The notes below the pieces were generated by a model. It made no database searches, had not been told where the DNA came from, and worked only from the letters and a program-made list of their open reading frames with translations. From Nematocida parisii ERTm1 (Eukaryota; Microsporidia): DNA of 64,000 bases. A program made the position numbers and the translations under genes. Every line of letters starts with the position of its first letter. Position 1 is the stretch's first letter. Positions 49,333 through 59,275 of this stretch are shown piece after piece. The stretch spans positions 390,065-454,064 of the forward strand of contig NW_013524649.1 of NCBI RefSeq assembly GCF_000250985.1, in the 5' to 3' direction.

Positions 49333-49920
49333 ATGTGCACAAATCCTGAGTCATACTTCGATAGTTTCCACAAAACATCCCAAGGGGAGTTTAAGAACAC
49401 ATACTACAACCCATTCCATGTCAAGCCAAGAAAGAGAACTAGCAAAGAGCAACTAGAAGTTCTTGAGAAGACATTTGAGACAAACATAAAGCCAGATGCC
49501 GCATTAAGAAAGGCCCTTGCCACTAAATTAAGAATGACACCACGCAGTGTACAAGTATGGTTCCAGAACAAAAGAGCCAAGGTAAAAAACAGCAAGACGC
49601 AAAATGAGAAGAAAGAGACAGATAAAGAAATAGAACTGGAATCACTTTTCATAAAAAAGGAGAACAAGAAAGAAGACTACGAATGCTTCTTATCTAATTA
49701 CTCCGGGTACAATAGAGAGTTTGGAAATATCCCACATAAACACTTTTTAGAAGAGACGCACCACCAATTCAAGGACGAAGACTTAGAAACACTTGATAAA
49801 CTAGTTCTAGGAGAAGAGAACATAGAAAAGAACAAGAAAAACAAAAAGAAGGACGACTACTGCTCCTTCTACTCAATGGCAAATACATTGCACTTTGACC
49901 CTAGCAATTATCTTAATTAA
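49333..49920 (+). CDS. Homeodomain transcription factor
   Basis: The 195-residue protein has a typical homeodomain at residues about 31-90. Helix 1 is KEQLEVLEKTFETN, helix 2 DAALRKALATKLRM, and helix 3 RSVQVWFQNKRAKVK with the invariant Trp, Phe, Asn and Arg. It has 60 residues without a TALE insertion. Microsporidia keep a small set of homeobox genes. The C-terminal half is Lys/Glu-rich with a KKNKKKDDY run and no other domain. The target is unknown. The gene stands alone between two repeat-rich spacers. Confidence 0.97.
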   Translation: MCTNPESYFDSFHKTSQGEFKNTYYNPFHVKPRKRTSKEQLEVLEKTFETNIKPDAALRKALATKLRMTPRSVQVWFQNKRAKVKNSKTQNEKKETDKEIELESLFIKKENKKEDYECFLSNYSGYNREFGNIPHKHFLEETHHQFKDEDLETLDKLVLGEENIEKNKKNKKKDDYCSFYSMANTLHFDPSNYLN

Positions 49921-51138
49921 CCAATAAAATACATAGCACAGTATATTCCGTATTATTCAGCTTATTAATCAGTCATTATATTAGTCAGTGTATTAGACAT
50001 ATACAGGCGTACACAGCCTATTCAGTGTATTAGTCGGTGTATTAGACATAGCTATACAGTCATACACAGGCATAGATAATATGCTATATGCTATGTGTAT
50101 TATACACAGCCTATTAGTCATACACTGCCTATTAGTCAGATATACTTCTACTCAGTCATACACTGCTTATACATCCTATTAATCATATTTAATCATATAC
50201 TGCTTATACAGCCTATTAGTCAGACATACTTGTACTCAGTCATATACTGCTTATACAGCCTATTAGACATAGTTACACTGCTTATACAGCCTATTAGTCA
50301 GACATACTTCTACTCAGTCATACACTGCCTATACAGCCTATTAGACATAGTTACACTGCTTATACAGCCTATTACTCCTACTTAATTATACACAGCCTAT
50401 TAGACATAGTTACACTGCTTATACAGCCTATTAGTCAGACATACTTGTACTCAGTCATACACTGCTTATACTGCTTATACACCACATGCTGCCTATTACT
50501 CATACACTGCTTATACTGCTTATACACCCCTTCAGCCTATTGGTCTGCTCTGTGTATCAGTCATACTTGGTCACACTTGGCCTGTGCTGTATAATTAGAA
50601 ATGTAATGTGTTTGGTCTATTTATAGGTTATTCTTTAATTACTATACCTATTATCGTGTTTATTGTGTAATTAATATAATGATATTAAATTATTGATTAA
50701 CAGAAATTTCCTTTTATGTAATATTATAATTATAATATTATTATATTAATTACACATGACATATAATAGAATATTCTGTATTATAATACATTAATAATAA
50801 TTTATTATTATTTCGGGTTATGTCGGGTTATTATAATATTTAAATTTCTTATTTTAATTCGTATGCATTTTCTATTTATACTTTTAAATTTAATAAATGA
50901 ACTGGTGATATTAATTAGTGCCATCTATGTGATTAACTAGAGTATAAATTAGGGTTATATCGGGTTATTATACATAAATAGCCATAAATACTTATTATGC
51001 TTAGTAATATAAATATTGATTAGCTTATGGTTATAGATATAATTGGGCGTATTTATGGGTAATTTATAATAATTTGGATTTGGGCTGTGCTGTGGTGCAA
51101 AGCCTTTTCTTCTTTTTTTTTCTGTTTTTTTAGTAAAA
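49921..51138. repeat. 78-bp tandem repeats and family-A sites
   Basis: From about 50095 to 50540 a 78-base unit (gcctattagtcagacatact...gacatagttacactgcttat) recurs at 50211, 50289 and, with a partial copy between, at 50426. Because 78 is divisible by three the array is open in one frame, but this is not a believable gene. Family-A doublets follow at 50812-50834 and 50950-50970 before the next gene. Confidence 0.88.
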
Positions 51139-52428
51139 ATGAAGTATCATAGCTTAACCATTAGACCAAACAATATTTATGTGCAAGAAAGCATGGAAAA
51201 TGACACAATTATAAAGTCAGTCTCTCTCACACCGTGTGTAGCCAAGGATAGTATTAGATCCAGTCTTATTGCTGCAATCGATGGAGAAGAGGCAACTATT
51301 TGTAATCTGCTGACGAATAAGATGGAGAGTAAGACATTGAACTTGCCACTAACAAAAGGTGTCCGTGTAGAGTTAAGAACTGAAGGAGAGAATGAGGTAG
51401 ATGTTCTTTTCTTAGAAATGGATGAGGCTGAAGGAGTTACAGATGATGAAAATGCAGTGTACAAGACCATACAGATCGCAGGGAGTACGAAGCAAATAAT
51501 AAATGAGTCTAAGCAAGTCAGGGTACTTAATGTATCCATTGCTGACTCAGACACGCGTACAGGGCAGGAACCAACAAGAGTTGTAATGAGGCGCAAGGGA
51601 GAGGAAGTAACCATTGCAGATTTAGAGGTTGGAATAAAAGAGTGTGAAGTTGTAGACATTCAAATAGATGATGAAGTAGAAATAGAAGTAATTGGACTAA
51701 ACACAGTAGATCTATTAGTACTAATAAGTGAGAGGAGAGAAGATGAAGAGTGTAATGCAGAACACTGTGGTATAGAAGAGTGCGAAGGGAGTAAAGCAGT
51801 AGAAGAGAATACAAGCTGCCATGCAGTACAGCACACAGAAGAAAGAGTTCCTGCTGATTCTATAACCTCATCAATCGATGAATCCTGCACATGCGGTACC
51901 GGCCAGTGCAAGAACTGCACGTGCAAAATAAATTCATCCGAGAGGAAGAGAAAGTGCTCTGATCTGCCGAGTGAAGCAACCGAACAGACAGAATCTTTAG
52001 AGACCAGCGAGCTCCCCAGTAAAAAGACTAAATTATCCGAGGACGTAAATGTACCAAATACTGAGCAGACACCCACCACAGCATCTAATGAGAGTGAGTG
52101 CAGTAAGAAACAACTAGAAGAAATCCCAGAAAATGAAGACTTGTCTAATGCACAGATTGACATAAAAACCATCTCTGATGGAATTGGCAGGCTAGTGGGA
52201 AAGAAAAGCTTTATTTCTTCAGAATACACGGTTTCAGGAAGTGGCACTGCAAAAGAAAGCTTTAATGAAGTGGTTTTAGTAAGAAGATTCCCTGAGCACA
52301 GCCACCTCAAGTACTTCTCAAATGTAGTAAAAGGTTCACGAGAGGGTGCTGTTTTTAAGGCAACAGTGAAAACAGACAAGTCCATAAAGGAAGTTGTTCT
52401 GAATGTCGGCAAAATTAAAACAGGCTAA
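51139..52428 (+). CDS. Nucleoplasmin-like protein with Cys cluster
   Basis: The 429-residue protein starts with a domain resembling the nucleoplasmin-like (NPL) domain of nuclear FKBPs. It has IIKSVSLTP, an acidic turn, ATICNLLTNKMESKTLNLPL, VRVELRTEGENEVDVLFLE and an acidic tail. A second similar domain follows (residues about 110-200). Next come an acidic section, a Cys-rich knot (CTCGTGQCKNCTC, residues about 251-263), a basic RKRKC stretch, and a C-terminal domain of about 85 residues. No FKBP catalytic core is recognisable. A histone-chaperone role is inferred. The tandem domain and the Cys knot are unusual. Confidence 0.5.
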   Translation: MKYHSLTIRPNNIYVQESMENDTIIKSVSLTPCVAKDSIRSSLIAAIDGEEATICNLLTNKMESKTLNLPLTKGVRVELRTEGENEVDVLFLEMDEAEGVTDDENAVYKTIQIAGSTKQIINESKQVRVLNVSIADSDTRTGQEPTRVVMRRKGEEVTIADLEVGIKECEVVDIQIDDEVEIEVIGLNTVDLLVLISERREDEECNAEHCGIEECEGSKAVEENTSCHAVQHTEERVPADSITSSIDESCTCGTGQCKNCTCKINSSERKRKCSDLPSEATEQTESLETSELPSKKTKLSEDVNVPNTEQTPTTASNESECSKKQLEEIPENEDLSNAQIDIKTISDGIGRLVGKKSFISSEYTVSGSGTAKESFNEVVLVRRFPEHSHLKYFSNVVKGSREGAVFKATVKTDKSIKEVVLNVGKIKTG

Positions 52429-52568
52429 TAAATATTTATCTCTAAAATTTACCATTTATGTGGCCCATCAGAATTGATTTACACGTCAAATATAAAGGGG
52501 CCACACAGGGCCATCAAATAGATGGGTGCACAGCATATAACCCGAATAATATTTAAAAATGTGAGAAT

Positions 52569-53762
52569 ATGAGATGGAACAGTATCTTAGAAAGCCAGAA
52601 GCAAGAACTTACTCCAGTCTTTGCATCGTATGAGAGTAAGTTAGAATTCTTCCCTGAGAATGGGCATATAAAAGCCAGCGTAATTGAGCTAAACTGTCTG
52701 TGGAATAATTACCTGGCCCTGTGGGAGGAGCTGCAAAAAAATGAGGGTGAAAGAGAATTAGTGTGTAACTCGTTACAGAACCACTTTACACAAATTAGTT
52801 GTAAGATATCAGAGATAGGCGGCATACTGTTTGCTCTTATTGATGAATTAGAGTCTATCCAGTTCCAGCGGAAGTTTGCAGAGTTTAACAAAATGCAGGA
52901 GAAGATTTGCATGACTGCATGTTCAATTCTTTCTCTGAACAGGAAGTCACTGACTGTGGACTTACTTGGGTCACTCAGTGATGTTGAATACTCACTGTAT
53001 AAGTGTCTTACAGAGGGACAGAAAGTATCAAAAACAAAGTCTATCCAGCAGACTAACTGGATAGATCCAAAGCAGTATGGGATACTTAAATACCTCTACA
53101 GGTTCTGTAAATACAGTATAAAAGACTATTTGACTGTGCATAAAATTGTCACACAGAGCATGCACCAGCAGAGAAGTGTACTATTCACTATACATATGGT
53201 GCAGCAGATGTACACATCATTTGTAAAGGAAACCACCAACCACTTCATGCCAGGGAATTTAATTGACACACACACGAACATCTATAACGAGCTGTCAATT
53301 GAGGAGAAGATACACCACCATGAGTCATCAATCGCCCGCAGAAAGGCCACCATAGACATAATCATAGAGTATCACAGGAGGATAATCCATGATGTTGACA
53401 CAATTAACTGGAATGTCGGCAAAGAAGCAAAGAATATTGTTAACATGGAAAAGTCCATTCACGGCAAGTCTGACCTGTCCATGAAAAAGCTCTTCTCACT
53501 TTTTGAGAATGCCAGTGTAAAGTTAAAAGAGTACGAGGTAACCCTGTTTAAGTATGCAAAACTAACCATGGCATCAAAGAAATCCGACTCGTACAGTAAT
53601 CGGCTAATTCAGATAAAGGCACTGGACTTTAACTATCTAATAATTGAAGGCCGCTTAAAAGAGCTTAAAGGTGATGTGCATCTGCTCTACACAGCATCTA
53701 AGGAAATATACAACAGAAGAAATCAAACATCTGGTAAGAATAGTTCAGAGAATCAGCAATAA
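52569..53762 (+). CDS. Helical protein, unknown
   Basis: The 397-residue protein is hydrophilic and helical throughout, with Gln, Lys and His-rich segments and no membrane span. Conserved-looking parts are the N-terminus (SILESQKQELTPVFASYESK) and a middle segment around MPGNLIDTHTNIYNELSIEEK. The C-terminal helix is LIQIKALDFNYLIIEGRLKE. It resembles a large tethering or structural subunit but no family is recognised. The ATG follows the stop of the NPL gene by 140 bases, in the same direction. A region with CCACACAGGGCCA (like the one at 41.7 kb) lies between. Confidence 0.75.
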   Translation: MRWNSILESQKQELTPVFASYESKLEFFPENGHIKASVIELNCLWNNYLALWEELQKNEGERELVCNSLQNHFTQISCKISEIGGILFALIDELESIQFQRKFAEFNKMQEKICMTACSILSLNRKSLTVDLLGSLSDVEYSLYKCLTEGQKVSKTKSIQQTNWIDPKQYGILKYLYRFCKYSIKDYLTVHKIVTQSMHQQRSVLFTIHMVQQMYTSFVKETTNHFMPGNLIDTHTNIYNELSIEEKIHHHESSIARRKATIDIIIEYHRRIIHDVDTINWNVGKEAKNIVNMEKSIHGKSDLSMKKLFSLFENASVKLKEYEVTLFKYAKLTMASKKSDSYSNRLIQIKALDFNYLIIEGRLKELKGDVHLLYTASKEIYNRRNQTSGKNSSENQQ

Positions 53763-54201
53763 CTGAAATAAATTAGTGCTTTACACTCATTTCTACTACT
53801 TTACGTATTTACTCTATTTTATATAACCCGATATAACCTGATTTTCTAATATTTTGTATACTAAATCAGATTTCTATGCCTGTCCCAGTGGATTATTTAA
53901 TATTTAAAATTCTCCTCCTGAATTTATAAAAAATAAAAGTGTCCGCAGATATTTATAATTTAAATTTCCATGGAAGCCTGCTTAATAATGCATAAATACA
54001 GAAATATTTTTATTAGAGAGAAAATTAAAGAGAGAAATAGCCCGAATAACCCGAAACCAAGAGAAATCAAGAGAAACCAATAAGAAATTAGTACATTATT
54101 AGGATTTATGAGTATATTATTAGGATTTATGAGTATATTAAGCCAATATTAGTATAAATAGACGTATAATTAACCAAAATTATCCAAGGTATAAGATAAA
54201 C
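53763..54201. other. Convergent spacer with family-A copies
   Basis: Family-A doublets lie at 53823-53843 (one unit diverged) and 54037-54056. Direct repeats of attattaggatttatgagtat sit at 54094-54135. No gene is visible. Confidence 0.75.
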
Positions 54202-55128
54202 TTAGCCAGGATTAGAGGGTGGATTAGAATTATTCAGTCCAAGAGAGTCACCAATGGTTTGTGTAAGTGTACTACCAAAAGTATTCTGGGAGGAATCTGC
54301 ACCCGGCCCATCTGACCCATCCGTACCCGACGCACGGCTTGGCCTGGATGCCTTATAGTTTAAATATGCAATAATTACGAAGAAAATGAACCCACCGAAT
54401 AGGACAAATACGAACAGTACTATAAGGAATATTATAATGGAGTATACGGCCATCCTGCCCATTCGAGACCATTTCTGGTACTTCTCTGCTGCTTTTAAGT
54501 CGCTGTCTGCTCTTTTAGCCTTTTCTTCTGCGTGTGTGGTTTGTATTGCGATTTTATCTACGTCTCTGTCTTTCTCATGCACTAGCAGGTTTAAGTCCTG
54601 GGTCATTTTCATTACATTCTGGATTCCTTCTGATATGTGCTTAACACTCTTCTTCCTTTCATCAGCTGCACTTTTCCCTGAAGACTTTAGGAAGGGTATT
54701 TTCGGGGACTCGCTGTACTCCACTGACTCAAGTTCTTCTTTTGTGGCAGTGGGCTTGGCTATGATGTACTGTGACTTGAGTCTTTCTCTTTCCTCTGCGC
54801 TGAATTCACTTTGCGTTGTGCTGAACTCTTCTATGATCCTTTTGGTTCTTTCTACAAGAGACTTTACTTGCTGCTGTTTAGTGTACGACTCATGCCGTGT
54901 ACTCCCTGAGGACTTTCTTTTTATTTGTGTTATGGCCTCTTTCACTTCAGAGATGTTCTGTATGAAGTCATTCCGAAGAACTTCAAGTTTATTCCTTAGC
55001 TTCTGTGAGTCTTTTTCTTCTGAAGCACCGCTTACCCTTCGGGTTAGATCGTTCATTCTTGCTAAGTCGTCTTTGCAGGCTTCTATTTTAGCACTTGCTG
55101 TGTCCACCTTATCCAGAAACCTTTGCAT
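54202..55128 (-). CDS. Syntaxin (Sso1-like Qa-SNARE) with long C-terminal tail
   Basis: The 308-residue protein has the syntaxin order. N-terminal helices have heptads (FLDKVDTASAKIEACKDDLA, KSLVERTKRIIEEF). A SNARE motif follows (residues about 165-225, VKHISEGIQNVMKMTQDLNL), with Gln in the zero layer. An uninterrupted hydrophobic segment of about 30 residues (AVYSIIIFLIVLFVFVLFGG...) is next. The tail then continues for about 50 residues, rich in Ser, Gly, Asp and Asn, where syntaxins normally end. Plasma-membrane or polar-tube vesicle fusion is inferred. The tail is the odd feature. Confidence 0.85.
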   Translation of the reverse strand: MQRFLDKVDTASAKIEACKDDLARMNDLTRRVSGASEEKDSQKLRNKLEVLRNDFIQNISEVKEAITQIKRKSSGSTRHESYTKQQQVKSLVERTKRIIEEFSTTQSEFSAEERERLKSQYIIAKPTATKEELESVEYSESPKIPFLKSSGKSAADERKKSVKHISEGIQNVMKMTQDLNLLVHEKDRDVDKIAIQTTHAEEKAKRADSDLKAAEKYQKWSRMGRMAVYSIIIFLIVLFVFVLFGGFIFFVIIAYLNYKASRPSRASGTDGSDGPGADSSQNTFGSTLTQTIGDSLGLNNSNPPSNPG

Positions 55129-55605
55129 TGTTTGTTTACACTCCTAGCACGAAAAACATTCGCACTCGCACACTCCCCGTCAAACTCCGTGCATACTGAA
55201 TAATTTCATACCTCTGCCATTATTACACACGGGTGTACACCAGAAGTACCGGGCACAAAAACATTCAAACCCGAATAACCCGAATTTCATTACATAGTTT
55301 ATGTACACGGCATATAATGCACTATTAGACCAGTCTGAGTACATTATAAACTCATCCCCACTGTAAAATATTGTATAACCCGAATAACCCGATTTGGAAC
55401 ATAAATTTTTATTTCAAGTACATAGCCACACACACCCACAGCAGTGGTTTATGCTGTAATAAGCGTATATACGGCTAGACTTCTGTGTAGCTCACAAAAC
55501 TGTTCAGTACTATTATTAGTACGGTTTATTCCTTATATTACATAAAGAATCTATTTGATAATAACTGTGTACATTATATACTCAGTTAGTAATAGTACAC
55601 CCATT
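55129..55605. other. Intergenic region between two minus-strand genes
   Basis: Family-A doublets lie at 55267-55287 and 55376-55396, 109 bases apart and in the same orientation. No array or gene is visible. Confidence 0.7.
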
Positions 55606-56334
55606 TTATCCACTTTCTATACTGGGCGCACTCTCTTCTATAATTTTATTCAGATGCTTCTTTTTTCCCCTGACTAATAGTATTCTACTAACTATAAATG
55701 GAACAAATACGCCCAGAGCAGCACCCGTGCCCACATCAATTTGATCATGTCTATTGTCAAATATTCGGCTGACACACACGAATAACCCGACTGTTATGGG
55801 CACAAGAACCCCGACGTACACTAAAATACTTCTGGTCACTAACTGCCGAGTATTTTTAATGGACAGAATTGTTTCATATACCAAATAAAAGACCAGTGCC
55901 ATGACAGTCGAACTATGCCCAGATGGAAACGATCTTCTCCCTTCTAAAACAGCCGGCACCAATAAATTTTGTGCGAGTCTGTCGTGGTAGTCCGGCCTTT
56001 CCTTCCCAACTAGCCATTTAATCACAGCCGTAATTAAAAATGTAATAATACACCCCAAATACGCATCTAGAACCGGACCAGCACCCCCTAACTTTCTACT
56101 CCCGGCTCTGCTGACTATAAACATAAACCCAGGAAGTAAAAACACAACGGACAGTAGAATGTATTTAAACTCAACGGTCTCAGATGGGTGGTAAGCCATA
56201 TTAGGCCGTACACTTTTGAATTCTGCCAGTGACAACGGTGGAATCCGTGAAAATAATATTCCGATCGTGCTTAGCACAGCCAGAGAAATAATTTTTATCA
56301 TATTCTGTTTTCTTCTCTTCGTTAGCATAACCAT
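55606..56334 (-). CDS. PAP2-family lipid phosphatase
   Basis: I start at the ATG at 56334, as the frame upstream has no ATG. The 242-residue protein has six hydrophobic segments and the three PAP2 motifs: KWLVGKERPD (KxxxxxxRP), RRSFPSGHSS (PSGH) and SRIFDNRHDQIDV (SRxxxxxHxxxD). This is the Dpp1/Lpp1 type that removes phosphate from phosphatidate and diacylglycerol pyrophosphate. Its membrane arrangement puts the active site on the luminal or outer face. The gene is divergent from the cyclin gene with only 64 bases between ATGs. Confidence 0.95.
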   Translation of the reverse strand: MVMLTKRRKQNMIKIISLAVLSTIGILFSRIPPLSLAEFKSVRPNMAYHPSETVEFKYILLSVVFLLPGFMFIVSRAGSRKLGGAGPVLDAYLGCIITFLITAVIKWLVGKERPDYHDRLAQNLLVPAVLEGRRSFPSGHSSTVMALVFYLVYETILSIKNTRQLVTRSILVYVGVLVPITVGLFVCVSRIFDNRHDQIDVGTGAALGVFVPFIVSRILLVRGKKKHLNKIIEESAPSIESG

Positions 56335-56398
56335 GAAAAAATGAAACAATTTGCCGCCATTTTATCGCAAGTATATAACCAAGCAAAGAATTTAAAGC

Positions 56399-57586
56399 AT
56401 GCTAAAAAGAGTTCTGGAGGACATCACAAACATATGCCACACAAACATACGGGTGACAATTAAAAAAGAGGAAAAGCCGATTCGGAGGGAAATATTAGCA
56501 GCGTACTTAGAATATGCAGAGACGTATTATAAGCACCTAAACAGAGTTTTATCGCATACAAAGGAAATAGGCCGGAAGTATGAGGAAGTAGAGGGGATGA
56601 CTCTTTATGCGGAAGTAGAGGACCGTATCATGCGGGAGAATAAATCTTCCATAAAGGAGATACGCGGAATATTCACATCCACGGATAAGCCAGCGCCATC
56701 TGCCGTGAATTCTTCCCTAATAAACCGACTGTACTGTAACAGAAAGAGCGAGAGATTCCCGGAGGATGCCCTCTTTTCGATTCCGGTACAGGACATCTTC
56801 AAAGCCCATAATATAACAGGAGAGAAAGGGTCCTCCATAAAAAGAAGAAAGTATGAGGAGTATCCAAGAGAAGCAACAAAGATATCTGCTGTGAAGAGGC
56901 CGTGCAGAGCAAGCGAGAGTTCTTCTGATGAGATTGACATTAGCACAGAGGAGTATAAGGACAGAGGAGAGTGTTCACAGAGCATGCAAGTGGGCATAAA
57001 AAGCAGAAAGTCACAAATAACAATGAAAATGCGGCAGACCCTTCTAGAGTGGATGTACGATGTAAAGGTAGACTATAAACTAGCCAGTTCAATATATCAA
57101 GTGGCAGTAAGAATAACAGACAAGTACTTCCTGATCACAGCACTCCCTAAAGAAAAGTATCAGTTAGTTGGGGCAGTCAGCTTATTTATTGCGAATAAGT
57201 TAATGGCGTGCAAGTCCAGGAGTCTCATGGCGTACGTGGACGTATGCGATGGTGCGTACAGTAAAGAAGAATTCCTCGTCTGTGAAAGGGATATTTTAAT
57301 GCGAATGGGCGGATGCCTGAACTTCCTGCTCCCACAGCATATTATAACAGAGGATAAGTACTTGGTTGGTAATGCACTGTGTGAGTATGCAAGTGAATCT
57401 GTCCTTCTGGATGCATCGTACGCCTGCCTGGCCCCTAAAGAACTCTCCCATTTCATTGAGTCTAATATTTCTGCGTGCTTGAATGGGGAGACGCCTTCGC
57501 CCAGGTTTGCCTCTCTTTTGAAGAAGTCCGCAGTTCTCCTTGACCAGCAGATAAAACAAGTTAGGGAATTGGTTAAGAAATTGTAA
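56399..57586 (+). CDS. B-type cyclin
   Basis: The 395-residue protein has an N-terminal charged half with Ser-rich RSV-like stretches. The cyclin box follows (residues about 210-305: MRQTLLEWMYDVKVDYKL, then YQVAVRITDKYF, YQLVGAVSLFIANKL, YSKEEFLVCERDILMRMG). The MRxxLxxWxxxV motif is that of cyclin B/A. The second cyclin fold is at the C-terminus. It would activate the Cdk1 homologue for mitosis. No obvious RxxLxxxxN destruction box is seen. The start overlaps a very short spacer shared with PAP2. The MFS carrier follows 84 bases downstream. Confidence 0.92.
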   Translation: MLKRVLEDITNICHTNIRVTIKKEEKPIRREILAAYLEYAETYYKHLNRVLSHTKEIGRKYEEVEGMTLYAEVEDRIMRENKSSIKEIRGIFTSTDKPAPSAVNSSLINRLYCNRKSERFPEDALFSIPVQDIFKAHNITGEKGSSIKRRKYEEYPREATKISAVKRPCRASESSSDEIDISTEEYKDRGECSQSMQVGIKSRKSQITMKMRQTLLEWMYDVKVDYKLASSIYQVAVRITDKYFLITALPKEKYQLVGAVSLFIANKLMACKSRSLMAYVDVCDGAYSKEEFLVCERDILMRMGGCLNFLLPQHIITEDKYLVGNALCEYASESVLLDASYACLAPKELSHFIESNISACLNGETPSPRFASLLKKSAVLLDQQIKQVRELVKKL

Positions 57587-57670
57587 GAGAATAATTAAAG
57601 TAATAAGAGTACATAAAACATAAATAGGTTTGGGATTTTTAAGAATATATTCGGGAATTTCTGGTGTTTC

Positions 57671-58909
57671 ATGAAGAATTTAAAGGGAGTCATCTCTGCC
57701 AGATTTGCATTTTTTATACTTTCATCGGCTTCTCTGTTTTTCTTCTTTTTTGCGTATGACAGTCCCTCGCCGATGTATACGGGGTTAGAGGAGATATTTG
57801 GACCGGGATATGCCAGGTACCACAGTTTATTATACTCAGCGTATGCCCTTCCCAATCTGCTTCTACCACTGCTGTTTAATCTATCTGGGAAGCCGGAGCA
57901 GCATACTTTACTGTATACGTACTCACTCATTGTGCTGGGGCAGACTGTGACGACCATTGGTGTGGGCATGAAGACATTTGAGTGGATCCTAGCGGGAAGG
58001 TTTATTATTGGACTGGGTGGAGAGAGTTTTACAATTGTGCAGAGTAAAGTTCTTGCATCTATATTCCATACGCACGAACACGGCCGCATATTCGGCATAA
58101 ACCTAGCAATAGGCCGGCTTGGATCTATTCTAGTATACTTTTTATTTGGGTCGGTTATTGAGCAGTGGGGTATATTTAAGTGCTCTCTCTTCTCTACCGC
58201 ATTCATTTGGATTGGTGGCCTGCTAATCTTCTACATATATAAAACATGGGACTTAGAGTGGGATACGTCTACAGAACTCTCTGGTGATGATGAAGTACAC
58301 CACTTACTCCCATTCTTTATTCTGATGGGGATACTTCTGGCGTGCTCTGTATCGATATTCTCCAGTAATAACTCTGCAATTCTACAGGTACGGCTTGGCA
58401 TTGATTCAAGGCGGGCCACTAAAATGCTTGCCCTACAGGAACTGGTCACTTTAGTATCTGCGATAGCCATAAGCATAATAACGGACAAGTGCGGTCATAG
58501 ACTTACGTCTATATGCCTGGGGTGTATTTTTCTTATATCCGGGCACAGTTTGATATTCTTCTCTGTATCTGTGTACTATATCCCTGCAGTACTCCTGGGA
58601 ATTGCTGCAGGATTACAGGCCTGTCACTGGCCGTGTTTTCCCCTGCTCCTGTCCCCGAATAAGTTGGGTATAGGTCTGTCCCTGCTCTCGTGTTTTATTA
58701 ACATGGCGTATACCGTATGCCCACCTGTAATTAGTAAATTAACGGACAGGCAGTTCAAAACATCTGAGTACTGCAGTATTCTGTTCGCAGGATTTGCTGG
58801 TCTTATCTCCATATACATCATCCTAAAGAATACTGCAATGGGCTACGGCCTGAATGGGACAAAGCACTACATAACGAATAAGACAAGGAGACTTAGTAGT
58901 GCGGTATAA
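57671..58909 (+). CDS. MFS transporter, MFSD1-like
   Basis: The 412-residue protein has about 12 membrane segments and the MFS pattern. Segment 1 holds FFFFFAYDSPSPMYTGLEE. Segment 4 holds GRFIIGLGGESFTIVQSKVLAS, a close match to the GRFIFGLGGESL motif of MFSD1. A central hydrophilic loop with Gly/Asp/Asp-Glu lies between segments 6 and 7. MFSD1 is a lysosomal dipeptide carrier. In a microsporidian, uptake of host nutrients is inferred. The start is the first ATG 84 bases after the cyclin stop. Confidence 0.9.
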   Translation: MKNLKGVISARFAFFILSSASLFFFFFAYDSPSPMYTGLEEIFGPGYARYHSLLYSAYALPNLLLPLLFNLSGKPEQHTLLYTYSLIVLGQTVTTIGVGMKTFEWILAGRFIIGLGGESFTIVQSKVLASIFHTHEHGRIFGINLAIGRLGSILVYFLFGSVIEQWGIFKCSLFSTAFIWIGGLLIFYIYKTWDLEWDTSTELSGDDEVHHLLPFFILMGILLACSVSIFSSNNSAILQVRLGIDSRRATKMLALQELVTLVSAIAISIITDKCGHRLTSICLGCIFLISGHSLIFFSVSVYYIPAVLLGIAAGLQACHWPCFPLLLSPNKLGIGLSLLSCFINMAYTVCPPVISKLTDRQFKTSEYCSILFAGFAGLISIYIILKNTAMGYGLNGTKHYITNKTRRLSSAV

Positions 58910-59041
58910 TCATCAGGCATAACCCGACATAACCCGAATTCAGAGCACGCTTACACACCCACTAAACCCATAAATAATTGTACAGTATACCACGCCCGTA
59001 ATTGGCCTTTATTTCCAGTGCCCCCAAAAAATTTACACGCC

Positions 59042-59263
59042 ATGGATAAGAAGAAAGAGTACGAAGAAGAAATCAGTGACATCCTCAGAAAGGTCATGGA
59101 AACAAGTTATCAAAGAAAAAGGAATTCTGAGAAGATCATTTCTTTACTTAAAACCATACGGCAGGAGGGAGAACCAGAAGAGCTCAGTGAGAGTCTTATA
59201 AATGAGTATGCAGAATTAAAGAGAAGAGTACTGAATAATCTAGGAATACAAGAGAAGGACTAA
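59042..59263 (+). CDS. Small coiled-coil protein, unknown
   Basis: The ATG at 59042 gives 73 residues; the GTG upstream at 59018 is less likely. The whole sequence is one charged helical region (MDKKKEYEEEISDILRKVME...INEYAELKRRVLNNLGI) with heptad spacing. The size suits a small subunit of a complex. A family-A doublet (58919-58939) lies 100 bases upstream. It converges with the ArfGAP gene, ending 13 bases from its stop. No family is recognised. Confidence 0.65.
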   Translation: MDKKKEYEEEISDILRKVMETSYQRKRNSEKIISLLKTIRQEGEPEELSESLINEYAELKRRVLNNLGIQEKD

Positions 59264-59275
59264 GGAAATCATGGT

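Noticed and set aside
50095-50385. 96-residue frame in the 78-bp repeats
   Set aside because: It is open only because the repeat length is a multiple of three; the product is a simple translation of the array.
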